A stretch of 64,000 nucleotides of DNA, from positions 248,001 to 312,000 of the forward strand of contig NZ_JACLZI010000036.1 of assembly GCF_014280935.1 (NCBI RefSeq), read 5' to 3'. Positions within the stretch are counted from its first letter, which is position 1. Every line of letters begins with the position of its first letter. The position numbers and the translations under genes were made by a program. Of this stretch, positions 37,382 through 46,135 are shown in pieces. The notes under the pieces are model-generated. The model saw only the letters and a program-made list of their open reading frames with translations, was not told where the DNA came from and made no database searches. Origin of the DNA: Aquibacillus kalidii (GTDB lineage Bacteria; Bacillota; Bacilli; Bacillales; Amphibacillaceae).

Positions 37382-39201
37382 ATCCTGTAATCAACCCCCT
37401 CAGAACGTTGTTTGTTATTGCTTTGTACTCGATTTTGTCTAGATAATTGACCATCTTTAAATTGAACCTGAGATAATTGGTAATTAATTTTTGCAAGACC
37501 TTCCTTTAATAATGGCTTTAACTTAGGAAGTAACATCGCTAATTCTTGATGTTGATTTACAACTGTTACATTGACAACTCTTTTTTGTATGGACATGTCT
37601 ATAACAGTCTCTCCTAAATTTGTCAGGTCCAAGAAAAAATAGATACGGCAAAAATCTGGATTTATCATATCAGTCTTTTCATCTTTATAACTTTCTATTT
37701 CTACACGCATATCGTCGTTCAAATTTAATTTTGAACCTGGTAATTGTAGATTAGCTTGTAACATGTTCCCTTCTTCTTGGAACGAATTAATTTGGATTCC
37801 TGTTAAAGTATGAAGCAATCGATTAATTCTTTCATTAGATCCTTGCTCTTCGACAGCAGACTGAATTAATAGGCTTTTCAAGGATTGGTCTAATTCATCC
37901 ATACTATTCAATTGATCGTTAGCTAGCGTTGCCTCATGATTTATTCCACTATACTGAATGAATTGTTTTAAGAGTACTTGAAACTGTTGTTTAGGCGCTA
38001 ATAAGTGATCCATTTTATCGATGGTTCGTCCTAATATATCGAGTACAATCTTCTCTTGCTCAGGAGGTAATTGTTCGATGCCTACTTTATGGATGAGCGA
38101 TAGAACTTGCTTGGACACTTGTAGGTTTGTCTGTTCACTATAAAGCCATTTGTTAAATATGAAGGCTTCTTGTTTAGACAGTACAGACGAAATTTTATCT
38201 AAAATTCCCAAACTAATTAAATTTTGCTTTAAGTTAGTAAGCAAATGCTTCGTATCCTCATTACTATTTATTCGGTCAACTAGTTGACGAAACATTGCTT
38301 TCTTATTTTGAGAGACAGGGAGCTGGCGGAAGCTAATTTCTGCTAGTTTTTCTACCAAATCAGACTGCTGGAGCTTTAATGGGAGCTCTCTAGGGATGTT
38401 ATTTGCAAATACTCTCTCTTCTGAATTCCAATTGCTCCACGCTTTTGTCCACTCTTCTTGTGTTAAATCAGGCGAAATAATCCCTGATTTGGAAAACAAT
38501 GCAAAGGTATTGGTATTCATTTCCTGATTACTGATCGCATTGGAAATATAATTTCCAATAGACAGTTCTTTACTAGTTGTTAAGGTTGCAATCCGTTCCT
38601 GTAAAAGTAAATCTAATTTACTAGGTTGTGGTTTCGTGTCAATATACTTATTTAAGTTCATTAGTTGTTCCGTTAACTCATTCATTTGTCCTGCTTCTAC
38701 ACTTTGGAAGGTTAGTGCTGTTAGGGGAAGATTACGTTTTAGCAGAGTAGCAATTACTTCTTTCGTACTATTATTACTACCAAATCTGTCTAATAAATCA
38801 GCTACCTGTTTTACTTGATCACCATCAAAAGGTTCGCCTTGCTTAATTAGTTCGGTTACAATGGATAATAATTCTTTATTAATAGGAATCCCAAGTTTCT
38901 TTAACATTTGCTCAATTTGGTTAGAGTCAGATAATGGTTGTTCTACCACCACTTTTAGTTTTAAAAACTCACCGATAGATTGGACCTGAAACAAATAATT
39001 ATTATGAAGGTTTAAGGATGTTTGTAATTGTGCAACAAACTGCTTCCCCCCAAGTAAAATCGCTGCACGTTGATTAGGAAAGATTTCTAGAACTTTACCT
39101 GACAATATATGTCCTGGTCGAATTTGGTTTAGGTTATTCCCACTCTTTACAACTTGTGAGGTCTTTAGTGGATTGTATCCTATTTTGGAAGATCCATTCA
39201 T
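37378..39201 (-). CDS. ylqG: FliK-like protein YlqG
   Basis: A 607-residue protein of uncharacterised function, conserved at this locus in Bacilli. It begins with a beta-rich domain (PGHILSGKVLEIFPNQRAAI), continues as a long variable helical region rich in Leu, Lys and Gln, and ends with a domain whose LTNLGETVIDMSIQKRVVNV pattern resembles the conserved FliK C-terminal core. It is translationally coupled to ylqH, an FlhB-C homologue, which supports a role linked to export-substrate switching. Confidence 0.78.
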   Translation of the reverse strand: MNGSSKIGYNPLKTSQVVKSGNNLNQIRPGHILSGKVLEIFPNQRAAILLGGKQFVAQLQTSLNLHNNYLFQVQSIGEFLKLKVVVEQPLSDSNQIEQMLKKLGIPINKELLSIVTELIKQGEPFDGDQVKQVADLLDRFGSNNSTKEVIATLLKRNLPLTALTFQSVEAGQMNELTEQLMNLNKYIDTKPQPSKLDLLLQERIATLTTSKELSIGNYISNAISNQEMNTNTFALFSKSGIISPDLTQEEWTKAWSNWNSEERVFANNIPRELPLKLQQSDLVEKLAEISFRQLPVSQNKKAMFRQLVDRINSNEDTKHLLTNLKQNLISLGILDKISSVLSKQEAFIFNKWLYSEQTNLQVSKQVLSLIHKVGIEQLPPEQEKIVLDILGRTIDKMDHLLAPKQQFQVLLKQFIQYSGINHEATLANDQLNSMDELDQSLKSLLIQSAVEEQGSNERINRLLHTLTGIQINSFQEEGNMLQANLQLPGSKLNLNDDMRVEIESYKDEKTDMINPDFCRIYFFLDLTNLGETVIDMSIQKRVVNVTVVNQHQELAMLLPKLKPLLKEGLAKINYQLSQVQFKDGQLSRQNRVQSNNKQRSEGVDYRI

Positions 39202-39222
39202 TAGGTTATGTCACCCCTTATC

Positions 39223-39999
39223 TTACAAGTTTGAATAATTACTTACTGGTGCAAATGTTCTTCGGTGATAAGGGGTAATGCCGTACTTCTCAATTGCTAA
39301 CAAATGGTCTTTCGTACCATAGCCCATATTTGAAGCAAATTGGTACATTGGATACTCCTTATCTAATTCTTCCATAAGTCGATCACGTGTTACCTTTGCA
39401 AGGATACTAGCAGCTGCAATCGAAACACTTTTTTGATCCCCTTTTATAATAGACTCACTTGTACATGGCAATTCATCTAATTTTACAGCATCTACCAATA
39501 TGTGATCTGGAATAGGATCTAACTGCTGGATCGCAGACTTCATTGCCTTTTTAGTAGCCTGAAGTATATTTATCGAATCGATTTCATTATTATGTATTAT
39601 CCCTATTCCATATGAAAAAGCGTTCGTTTTAATATAGTCAAAAAAATAATCTCTTTTTCTCTTGTTTAGTTGTTTTGAATCGTTCAGTCCTGCAAGATAA
39701 AAATCTTCTGTCAGAATAACTGCAGCTGCAACAACAGGGCCTGCTAAAGGGCCACGTCCAGCCTCATCTATGCCAGCAATATAATTGTCCCCCATCAGGT
39801 AACGCGCTTGTTCAAAAGTCATCATCTCCACAAACTTTTCCTTTTCAAGCTTTTCAAGTTCTTGTTGACGCTCATACTTTTCCACTAGTTTTTTCACGCC
39901 AATTCTTTTATCTTGCTTTAACTGCAATAATTCGTCAGCGGATAACTTGGAATCACTAATCATTTCACTCACTTGTGCAATAGTTAATTGTTTTGTCAT
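39223..39999 (-). CDS. rnhB: Ribonuclease HII
   Basis: Removes ribonucleotides misincorporated into DNA. The 258-residue protein has a Bacillus-type N-terminal extension (about 1-70) and the catalytic core with acidic residues in AGIDEAGRGPLAGPVVAAAV and ILVDAVKLDELPC, then KGDQKSVSIAAASILAKVTRD and GYGTKDHL. It lies between rbgA and ylqG, after a terminator that ends the sipS-rbgA unit. Confidence 0.96.
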   Translation of the reverse strand: MTKQLTIAQVSEMISDSKLSADELLQLKQDKRIGVKKLVEKYERQQELEKLEKEKFVEMMTFEQARYLMGDNYIAGIDEAGRGPLAGPVVAAAVILTEDFYLAGLNDSKQLNKRKRDYFFDYIKTNAFSYGIGIIHNNEIDSINILQATKKAMKSAIQQLDPIPDHILVDAVKLDELPCTSESIIKGDQKSVSIAAASILAKVTRDRLMEELDKEYPMYQFASNMGYGTKDHLLAIEKYGITPYHRRTFAPVSNYSNL

Positions 40000-40044
40000 T
40001 GTATCCCTCCGTCACCTATTTTATCGACAAAAATGTAAAAAATT

Positions 40045-40071
40045 AAAGACATTCTCTTCTAGAATGTCTTT
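40045..40071 (-). terminator. Intrinsic terminator after rbgA
   Basis: Perfect 11-bp stem AAAGACATTCT/AGAATGTCTTT with a 5-base loop, followed by AATTTTTTAC on the transcribed strand, just past the rbgA stop. Confidence 0.78.
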
Positions 40072-40079
40072 AGTCATTT

Positions 40080-40925
40080 TTATGATGGTTGTTCCAACGT
40101 AATCCTTCCGAGTCTTCCAGAACGGAGATCTCTTATAATTACATCTGCAGTCTTCTCATAATTAACTTTCCCACCGCTTTCTAAACAGCCGCGGTCTCTG
40201 CCTATTTTTTCGAAAATTTCAACCATATCTGTTATCTCTTCGGTAATATGATACCGATTTTTCATAACATCAGGGTAGTGCGCTTTTAAGTATTCGATCG
40301 CAAATACAGCAATATCATCTAAAGATAAGATCTGATCTTTTATTGTACCAACAGCAGCTAAGCGATAGCCAACTTGTTGATCTTCGAATTTGGGCCATAA
40401 AATACCTGGTGTGTCTAGCAATTCAAAATCCTTCTTTACTTTAATCCATTGCTGACTTGTTGTGACTCCGGGTCTATCACCAGTTTTCGCTATTTTTTTG
40501 TTAGCAAGTCGATTTATTAATGTGGATTTACCGACATTAGGAATTCCGATAATCATTGCTCTAGCAGGCCTTGGACGAATTCCCTTTTTTATTAATCTTT
40601 CTAATTTTGCTTTCCCCATCTCTTTTGCTAAGGCAATAACTTGTTGGATATCTTGTTTTTGTTGAACATCTACCGCAAGCGATGGGATATCTTGTTTTTT
40701 GTACGCAGAAATCCATTTGTCTGTCAAAATAGGATCTGCTAAATCCCTTTTCATTAAAACAACCATTTTGGGTTTGTCATTTAAAACTTGATGCAACATT
40801 GGATTCTGAGATGATTCTGGAGCTCGAGCATCTACTAATTCTATGACAAAGTCCACAAGTTTTAATTTTTCTTGAACTTCTCGCTTGGCTTTTGCCATAT
40901 GTCCTGGAAACCATTGAATGGTCAT
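40080..40925 (-). CDS. rbgA: 50S ribosome assembly GTPase RbgA (YlqF)
   Basis: Circularly permuted GTPase needed for late 50S subunit maturation. The G4 motif (LMKRDLAD) comes before G1 (GIPNVGKSTLINRL) and G3 (DTPG), the permuted order. The start MTIQWFPGHMAKAKREVQE is highly conserved. Length 281 residues is normal. It follows sipS and ends at a terminator. Confidence 0.96.
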   Translation of the reverse strand: MTIQWFPGHMAKAKREVQEKLKLVDFVIELVDARAPESSQNPMLHQVLNDKPKMVVLMKRDLADPILTDKWISAYKKQDIPSLAVDVQQKQDIQQVIALAKEMGKAKLERLIKKGIRPRPARAMIIGIPNVGKSTLINRLANKKIAKTGDRPGVTTSQQWIKVKKDFELLDTPGILWPKFEDQQVGYRLAAVGTIKDQILSLDDIAVFAIEYLKAHYPDVMKNRYHITEEITDMVEIFEKIGRDRGCLESGGKVNYEKTADVIIRDLRSGRLGRITLEQPS

Positions 40926-40974
40926 TTTATCACCTTATTCCTTCATCACGATCACGAATATAAAAATATCGTTA

Positions 40975-41538
40975 TCAATTTACTATTCCTATCTGATTTA
41001 GCGGCCAATATCTCAGCCCCGTTTTACCAACTATTTGATCATAGGAAATTAATCCTAAGCTTTGACTTCGGCTATCAGTAGAATTGCCGCGGTTATCACC
41101 AAGAACCAAGACATGATCTTCAGGGATCCTTTGATTATCCCCTGGGATATCTTCCATTGTAAAGTCAAAAGTGTATCTTTGATTCTCTACCAGTTGTTGT
41201 TTTTTTTCATTTAAAAATGGTTCATCAATCGGTTTATCATTAATATATAAAGTATCGTTTTTAACCGCTACTGTTTCCCCTGGTAATCCTATTACCCGCT
41301 TAATGTAATCTTTGTTAGCTGTTGCATGAAAAACGACAATATCAAACCGCTCTGGTTCCCCTATAGTATAACTAAATTTGTTAACAATCATGTGATCCTC
41401 GTCTAATAAAGTTGGCATCATCGATGGACCGTCTACAACAATAGGAGCGAAAAAGAACATGCGCACAATAAAAGCGAGTAGACCAGCAATAATGAGTGCT
41501 TTTATCCAATCTAACCATTCATTCTTTTGTCTGGCCAT
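40975..41538 (-). CDS. sipS: Type I signal peptidase
   Basis: Cleaves signal peptides from exported proteins. The 187-residue protein has one N-terminal membrane helix (ALIIAGLLAFIVRMFFF), the catalytic serine in VDGPSMMPTL, the catalytic lysine in KDYIKRVIGLPGETV and the VLGDNRGNSTDSRS box. ATG 41538 is eight bases from GGAAGGAT. A TTG two codons earlier is too close to it. The symbol reflects gene position; the genome may encode several paralogues. Confidence 0.93.
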   Translation of the reverse strand: MARQKNEWLDWIKALIIAGLLAFIVRMFFFAPIVVDGPSMMPTLLDEDHMIVNKFSYTIGEPERFDIVVFHATANKDYIKRVIGLPGETVAVKNDTLYINDKPIDEPFLNEKKQQLVENQRYTFDFTMEDIPGDNQRIPEDHVLVLGDNRGNSTDSRSQSLGLISYDQIVGKTGLRYWPLNQIGIVN

Positions 41539-41637
41539 TATCAACTATCCTTCCACTTTTGCTGTAAAATTTATGCGTTAATATTTTTTACTCTATCAGA
41601 AATATTATGTAGTGTTTTTAATCTATAAATAGTAGAA

Positions 41638-41665
41638 AAAGGAGCCTGACTAAGCAAGCTCCTTT
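41638..41665 (-). terminator. Intrinsic terminator after rplS
   Basis: 8-bp stem AAAGGAGC/GCTCCTTT around a 12-base loop, followed by TTCT so that the 3' side reads as a T tract. It lies 12 bases past the rplS stop. Confidence 0.8.
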
Positions 41666-41676
41666 CACATTTCTGT

Positions 41677-42021
41677 TTAGCGAATTTCTTTAATACGAGC
41701 AGCCTTACCACGAAGGTTACGTAGATAATAAAGCTTAGCACGACGAACTTTACCACGACGGCTTACTTCAATTTTATCAACACGTGGAGAATGTACTGGG
41801 AAAGTACGTTCAACGCCTACACCGTAAGAAATCTTACGTACAGTGAATGTTTCACTGATTCCGCCGTTTTGACGTTTAATTACAACGCCTTCGAAAACCT
41901 GGATACGTTCGCGGTTACCTTCGACAACCTTAACGTGAACTTTTACAGTATCTCCAGGACGGAAATCAGGATGATCAGCACGAAGCTGTTCTTTTGTAAT
42001 TTCTTCAATTATGTTTTGCAT
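41677..42021 (-). CDS. rplS: 50S ribosomal protein L19
   Basis: Component of the large subunit at the interface with 30S. The 114-residue protein starts [20 protein letters not shown] and has [21 protein letters not shown] and the basic C terminus [13 protein letters not shown] 42021 follows GGAAGGAG. A longer open frame upstream translates the structured leader and is not coding. It has its own promoter and terminator. Confidence 0.97.
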   Translation of the reverse strand: MQNIIEEITKEQLRADHPDFRPGDTVKVHVKVVEGNRERIQVFEGVVIKRQNGGISETFTVRKISYGVGVERTFPVHSPRVDKIEVSRRGKVRRAKLYYLRNLRGKAARIKEIR

Positions 42022-42125
42022 CCTGTTACACTCCTTCCAAACCAATATTCTTATCCTCGGACTTATAATCCTTCTACCAGACAGCGGAACATCGTTTATA
42101 CGACTCAAGCAATCTACTTAAGCAC
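42022..42125 (-). ncRNA. Putative L19 leader (autoregulatory rplS 5' UTR)
   Basis: The roughly 105-nt leader between the predicted rplS start site and the coding region has local pairing potential (for example GGA/TCC around TATAAG). It lies where Bacilli carry the L19 leader RNA, through which L19 is thought to control its own synthesis. I identify it by position and partial resemblance only. Confidence 0.42.
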
Positions 42126-42132
42126 AACAAAT

Positions 42133-42161
42133 AATATATCATATTTCCATTTCTAATTCAA
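42133..42161 (-). promoter_or_regulatory. Sigma-A promoter of rplS
   Basis: TTGAAT at 42161-42156, a 17-base spacer, and TATATT at 42138-42133, within the gap between trmD and rplS. This implies rplS can be expressed apart from rimM-trmD. Confidence 0.7.
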
Positions 42162-42208
42162 CTAGAAACAGACAAATTATCATCTAATTAATGTGATTTC
42201 AACAGAAC

Positions 42209-42946
42209 TCACTTCTTTAAGTCATTCCATTCATCAATCCATTGTTTTTCTTCTTCAGAGAGAGGGTATTCTTGTAACATATCTTTTCGACGTTCAAAGG
42301 TTCTTTTCAATGATTGTTGTTTACGCCATTCATCAATTTTTGCATGGTTACCAGATAGAAGAACTTCAGGTACCTTCATACCACGAAAGTCAGCTGGCCT
42401 TGTATAATGGGGATGTTCTAGTAAACCACTTGAGAATGAGTCTTCAGGTGCAGAAGATTCGTTCCCTAACACTCCTGGCAGTAATCGCACAACACTATCA
42501 ATTACGACCATTGCACCTAATTCCCCACCAGTTAGTACATAATCCCCAATTGAAATTTCATCCGTAACTAAGTGCTCTCGGATCCTTTCATCATACCCTT
42601 CATAATGACCACATATAAAAACAAGATGGTCTTCTCGAGATAGCTCTTCAGCTTTCTTCTGTGAATGGGTTTCACCCTGTGGACACATTAAGATAATCCG
42701 AGGCCTTTTGTCACTACGCTTTTTAACATCTTCTATAGCATCAAAGATCGGCTGTGGCTTTAAAACCATCCCAGCCCCTCCACCATAAGGATAATCATCT
42801 ACTTTATTATGTTTGTTTTCTGTATAATCTCGAAAGTTTACATAATTATATTCAAATGTACCTGATTCTTGTGCTTTTTTTAATATAGAAGAGTTAAAAA
42901 CACCCTCAAACATTTCAGGAAACAAAGATAATATATCTATCCGCAT
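42209..42946 (-). CDS. trmD: tRNA (guanine-37-N1)-methyltransferase TrmD
   Basis: Methylates G37 of tRNAs reading CNN codons, preventing frameshifting. The 245-residue protein has the SPOUT trefoil-knot segments [29 protein letters not shown] and [20 protein letters not shown]. It shares its first base with the rimM stop, so translation is coupled. Confidence 0.97.
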   Translation of the reverse strand: MRIDILSLFPEMFEGVFNSSILKKAQESGTFEYNYVNFRDYTENKHNKVDDYPYGGGAGMVLKPQPIFDAIEDVKKRSDKRPRIILMCPQGETHSQKKAEELSREDHLVFICGHYEGYDERIREHLVTDEISIGDYVLTGGELGAMVVIDSVVRLLPGVLGNESSAPEDSFSSGLLEHPHYTRPADFRGMKVPEVLLSGNHAKIDEWRKQQSLKRTFERRKDMLQEYPLSEEEKQWIDEWNDLKK

Positions 42947-43464
42947 TAATCTAATAGTCCTTCCATCGGTTCAATAATTATAGACTTATTTGTAACATCC
43001 ACTTCTTTTACGACATCGTCAATGTAAGGGATAAGAACATCCTTATCTCCATTTTGCTTAATAACCCATACATCATTTGCACCAGGTGAAAGTATTTCTT
43101 TAACAGTCCCAATTTTGTCACCAGAAACGGTAGCTACTTCACAGCCAATAATTTCATGGTAGTAATAGGAACCATCATCCAATGGCTCTAACTGATCTTC
43201 CTTGACCTTAAGCATTCCTTCTTTAAGCTTTTCCGCATCATTTATGGAATCATATTGTTTAAAATGCAATAAATCGAAATTCTTGTGAAGACGGTGTCCA
43301 TCAACTACTAATTTTATCGGAGTACCATTTTCTTTTCCAACAAAATATAGCTCTTGTCCAACCTGAAATCGTTCTTCAAAATCTGTAATTCGTACAACTT
43401 TCACTTCACCTTTTATTCCGTGCGTGTTAACAATTTTTCCAACATTAAATAACCTGTCTGCCAT
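42946..43464 (-). CDS. rimM: 16S rRNA processing protein RimM
   Basis: Assists maturation of the 30S head. The 172-residue protein has the N-terminal RimM domain ([17 protein letters not shown]) and C-terminal PRC-barrel ([39 protein letters not shown]). It is followed immediately by trmD and preceded by ylqD. Confidence 0.96.
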   Translation of the reverse strand: MADRLFNVGKIVNTHGIKGEVKVVRITDFEERFQVGQELYFVGKENGTPIKLVVDGHRLHKNFDLLHFKQYDSINDAEKLKEGMLKVKEDQLEPLDDGSYYYHEIIGCEVATVSGDKIGTVKEILSPGANDVWVIKQNGDKDVLIPYIDDVVKEVDVTNKSIIIEPMEGLLD

Positions 43465-43477
43465 ATAAACTCTCCTG

Positions 43478-43864
43478 CTATTTTATTTGAATAACAATAC
43501 CATCTCTTATAATAATCGCTTTTTCATTAAATAATTCATTCCAATTAGATCCTTCTTTTACCTCAACAAGAGTTTCAACTTCGCCTTCCACTATTTCACT
43601 ACCAATCGGTAAAATTTCAAGTTGTTCTATTTGAAATTCTATCCACTTCATTTTGTCTGTTCGTTTGGTAATCTCTGGTTGGAATCGTTTCATAATATCT
43701 TGCTTGGAGACTCCTTTTTTATTTTGAAGTTTTTTTTGTTCAAATATAAGTTGTTGACACTCTTGTTCAAGTTGCTGTTTATGTTTGTAAAAATTATCTC
43801 TTAGTTGCTTTTTACTATTCTCTGTTAGTATTTGCTTAACAGGTATTTTTTGAATAATTTCCAC
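43478..43864 (-). CDS. ylqD: YlqD family protein of unknown function
   Basis: A 128-residue protein with a conserved place between khpA and rimM in Bacilli. It is mostly a Lys/Gln/Glu-rich coiled coil (about 18-85), followed by a short beta-rich C-terminal domain ending DGIVIQIK. No signal peptide or membrane segment. The start is GTG at 43864, with only a modest ribosome-binding site (AAAGG about 11 bases upstream). The function is not known. Confidence 0.85.
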   Translation of the reverse strand: MEIIQKIPVKQILTENSKKQLRDNFYKHKQQLEQECQQLIFEQKKLQNKKGVSKQDIMKRFQPEITKRTDKMKWIEFQIEQLEILPIGSEIVEGEVETLVEVKEGSNWNELFNEKAIIIRDGIVIQIK

Positions 43865-43893
43865 TAACTCTCAGCCTTTCTGTTGAAGGATTT

Positions 43894-43939
43894 GGTGACA
43901 CTACCCGCACATACTTCATAGGGAGTGAGCCAGTCAACC
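43894..43939 (-). promoter_or_regulatory. Putative structured RNA element upstream of ylqD
   Basis: In the transcript CACTCCC can pair with GGGTAGTG (one bulged base), extended outward by GGTTGA with TCACC, around a 14-nt loop. The segment is notably richer in G and C than its surroundings. I see no T run, so it is not an obvious terminator. It resembles no riboswitch class I can name. Confidence 0.35.
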
Positions 43940-44044
43940 AGATTCTTTCATGAATTGTCCGAGTAGTCTTTTATTTATTTATAAAATAATCAAGTCTTAT
44001 TTTTAAACTATCAAGATTTAACGAACATATAGACTATTACTAAA

Positions 44045-44073
44045 ATTATACCATGTACTACCACTATCTAGAA
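44045..44073 (-). promoter_or_regulatory. Candidate extended -10 promoter for ylqD-rimM-trmD
   Basis: TGGTATAAT at 44053-44045 is a perfect extended -10. The -35 at 17 bases (TTCTAG) is poor, which extended -10 promoters tolerate. It lies directly downstream of the khpA terminator, where a new promoter is expected. Confidence 0.45.
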
Positions 44074-44146
44074 AAATATTATAAGTAGTGAAAAGTACCC
44101 CATAGTTAGAATAATCCATTGTTCTTAAAGACTTGTATGTATGAGA

Positions 44147-44171
44147 AAAGGGAAGGTTTCCCCTCCCCTTT
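44147..44171 (-). terminator. Intrinsic terminator after khpA
   Basis: 10-bp G/C-rich stem (AAAGGGGAGG with CCTTCCCTTT, one G-U pair) with a 5-base loop, ending in a short T tract. It begins seven bases past the khpA stop and separates rpsP-khpA from ylqD-rimM-trmD. Confidence 0.7.
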
Positions 44172-44177
44172 ACAACA

Positions 44178-44405
44178 TCACATAATATCAAGAAAAATAC
44201 GTTTCTTAGAATCCGTACCCGCTGCATAAACAACAGTTCGAATCGCTTTAGCAATTCTACCATTCTTGCCAATTACTTTCCCAACATCGTTAGGGTTTAC
44301 CGTCAAATGATAGACGATTTTATGTTCCTCTTCATTTACCGTTATCTCTATGTCATCAGGGTAATCGACTAAAGGCGTTACTATTGTTTCGATTAAGGCT
44401 TTCAT
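44178..44405 (-). CDS. khpA: KH-domain RNA-binding protein KhpA (YlqC)
   Basis: Small RNA-binding protein, known in other Firmicutes to pair with KhpB/Jag and affect cell division and mRNA. The 75 residues form one KH domain with the GxxG loop in VGKVIGKNGRIAKAIRTVV. It follows rpsP by about 14 bases and is transcribed with it. Confidence 0.94.
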   Translation of the reverse strand: MKALIETIVTPLVDYPDDIEITVNEEEHKIVYHLTVNPNDVGKVIGKNGRIAKAIRTVVYAAGTDSKKRIFLDIM

Positions 44406-44419
44406 GACATCACACTACT

Positions 44420-44692
44420 TTACTTTTGGTTTTTAAGTTCGTGGAATTTCTTCATGATGCCTTCATTTGAAAATAAGTTACGTACAGTATCGCTTGGTTT
44501 TGCTCCTTTAGCCATCCAGTCAAGTGCCTTTTCTTCATCTAATTTCACTTCAACCGGGTTAGCAACCGGATTGTATGTGCCAATTTGCTCGATTAAACGT
44601 CCATCACGCGGAGAACGTGAATCTGCAACTACTACACGATAAAAAGGATTTCTTTTTGATCCCATTCTTTTTAGGCGAATTTTTACTGCCAT
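44420..44692 (-). CDS. rpsP: 30S ribosomal protein S16
   Basis: Small-subunit assembly protein. The 90-residue protein has the conserved N terminus [19 protein letters not shown] and [15 protein letters not shown] 44692 follows GGAGGTG by six bases. An upstream ATG lies before that site and is rejected. A promoter sits between ffh and this gene. Confidence 0.97.
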   Translation of the reverse strand: MAVKIRLKRMGSKRNPFYRVVVADSRSPRDGRLIEQIGTYNPVANPVEVKLDEEKALDWMAKGAKPSDTVRNLFSNEGIMKKFHELKNQK

Positions 44693-44730
44693 GTTTCGCA
44701 CCTCCATATAAATGTTTTACACAAGTTTAG

Positions 44731-44759
44731 ATTGTATCAGAAGTTTTTTTGTCTGTAAA
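44731..44759 (-). promoter_or_regulatory. Sigma-A promoter of rpsP-khpA
   Basis: TTTACA at 44759-44754, a 17-base spacer, and TACAAT at 44736-44731, with TG one base upstream (extended -10). It lies just past the ffh stop, giving the ribosomal protein gene an independent promoter. Confidence 0.75.
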
Positions 44760-44770
44760 GTGTTTTTCCA

Positions 44771-46123
44771 TTACATGAATGGAAAATTAAATCCTTTACC
44801 CTTTTTCCCTTTTTTACCCTTCTGCATATTCGTCATCTGTTTCATCATTTTTTTCATCTCTTCAAACTGCTTTAACAGACGATTAACCTCAGAAACAGTT
44901 CTTCCAGATCCTTTAGCAATTCTTTTTTTGCGACCAGCATTCATTACACTAGGATCCTGTCTTTCATGTTTCGTCATCGATTGAATGATTGCCTCTACGT
45001 GGGATATCTGCTTCTCGTCAAATTGGACGTTCTTTAAGCCCTTCATCTTATTTGCGCCTGGAAGCATCCCAATAAGGTCTTCTAGCGGCCCCATATTACG
45101 AACCTGAGACATTTGTTCAAGGAAATCATCAAATGTAAAAGAAGCGGAGCGCATTTTTTCTTCTAGCTCTTTCGCTTTCTTTTCATCCACATTTTCCTGT
45201 GCCTTTTCAATAAGTGATAACACATCACCCATACCTAGGATTCTCGAAGCCATTCGTTCAGGGTGAAACGCTTCTATTTCATCCAGCTTTTCACCCATAC
45301 CTGCAAACTTAATAGGCTTTTGCGTGACCGCTTTAATAGACAGTGCAGCACCACCACGCGTATCACCATCAAGTTTAGTAAGGACAACACCACTTATATC
45401 TAATTGCTCATTAAAACTTTCAGCAACATTTACTGCATCTTGACCCGTCATCGCATCAACGACAAGGAAAATTTCATTAGGATTAACATCAGACCTAATT
45501 TGCTTTAATTCATCCATAAGATCCGTATCAACATGAAGTCGACCAGCTGTATCAATAATAACGTAATCTAAATGCTCTTCTTTTGCTTTCTCAATAGCCT
45601 GATTGGCAATATCGACCGGATTTGCTTCCGTACCCAAAGAAAACACAGGCATATCTAACTGCTTACCCAATGTTTGTAACTGATTAATAGCCGCAGGCCG
45701 GTATACATCGGCTGCTACTAGTAATGGTTTACGGTTGTATTTTTTCCTCAAAAGATTTGCAAGTTTACCAGTCGTTGTTGTTTTACCAGCACCTTGTAGT
45801 CCTACCATCATAATAACTGTTGGCGGTCGATCAGCAACTGCAATCTTACTTTGTTCCCCACCCATTAGGGCCGTCAGTTCTTCTTTCACCACTTTAATAA
45901 CCTGCTGCCCTGGTGTTAAGCTTTCCATTACTTCCTGACCGACAGCACGCTCTTTCACTTTTTTTATAAAATCTTTAACTACCTTGAAATTAACGTCTGC
46001 TTCTAATAATGCCAGACGAACCTCTCTTGTCATTTCTTTTACATCTTGTTCGGTTACTTTACCTTTGCCTTTGATTTTCTGGATTGTATTCTGTAGGCGG
46101 TCGGCTAAACCTTCAAATGCCAT
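44771..46123 (-). CDS. ffh: Signal recognition particle protein Ffh
   Basis: Binds 4.5S/6S RNA and signal sequences and targets ribosomes to FtsY. The 450-residue protein has the NG domain (GLQGAGKTTTTGKLA, ADVYRPAAINQL, DTAGRLH, TKLDGDTRGGAAL) and a Met-rich M domain with SGRTVSEVNRLLKQFEEM. The tail is Lys/Gly-rich. It follows ylxM, its likely regulator or accessory. Confidence 0.97.
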   Translation of the reverse strand: MAFEGLADRLQNTIQKIKGKGKVTEQDVKEMTREVRLALLEADVNFKVVKDFIKKVKERAVGQEVMESLTPGQQVIKVVKEELTALMGGEQSKIAVADRPPTVIMMVGLQGAGKTTTTGKLANLLRKKYNRKPLLVAADVYRPAAINQLQTLGKQLDMPVFSLGTEANPVDIANQAIEKAKEEHLDYVIIDTAGRLHVDTDLMDELKQIRSDVNPNEIFLVVDAMTGQDAVNVAESFNEQLDISGVVLTKLDGDTRGGAALSIKAVTQKPIKFAGMGEKLDEIEAFHPERMASRILGMGDVLSLIEKAQENVDEKKAKELEEKMRSASFTFDDFLEQMSQVRNMGPLEDLIGMLPGANKMKGLKNVQFDEKQISHVEAIIQSMTKHERQDPSVMNAGRKKRIAKGSGRTVSEVNRLLKQFEEMKKMMKQMTNMQKGKKGKKGKGFNFPFM

Positions 46124-46135
46124 ACAACTCGCCTC

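Larger units (their letters stand above)
43865..44146 (-). other. Non-coding leader of ylqD-rimM-trmD
   Basis: Most of a 313-base gap between khpA and ylqD. No gene is seen on either strand. It contains a candidate extended -10 promoter (44045-44073) and an imperfect long hairpin (43894-43939) about 30 bases before ylqD. Confidence 0.6.

Noticed and set aside
41677-42108. Longer L19 starting at 42108
   Set aside because: The extra 29 residues are encoded by the leader RNA. The strong ribosome-binding site and conserved start place the ATG at 42021.
42193-42567. 124-codon plus-strand open frame opposite trmD
   Set aside because: It lies antisense to a well-conserved gene, has no ribosome-binding site, and its translation resembles no protein.
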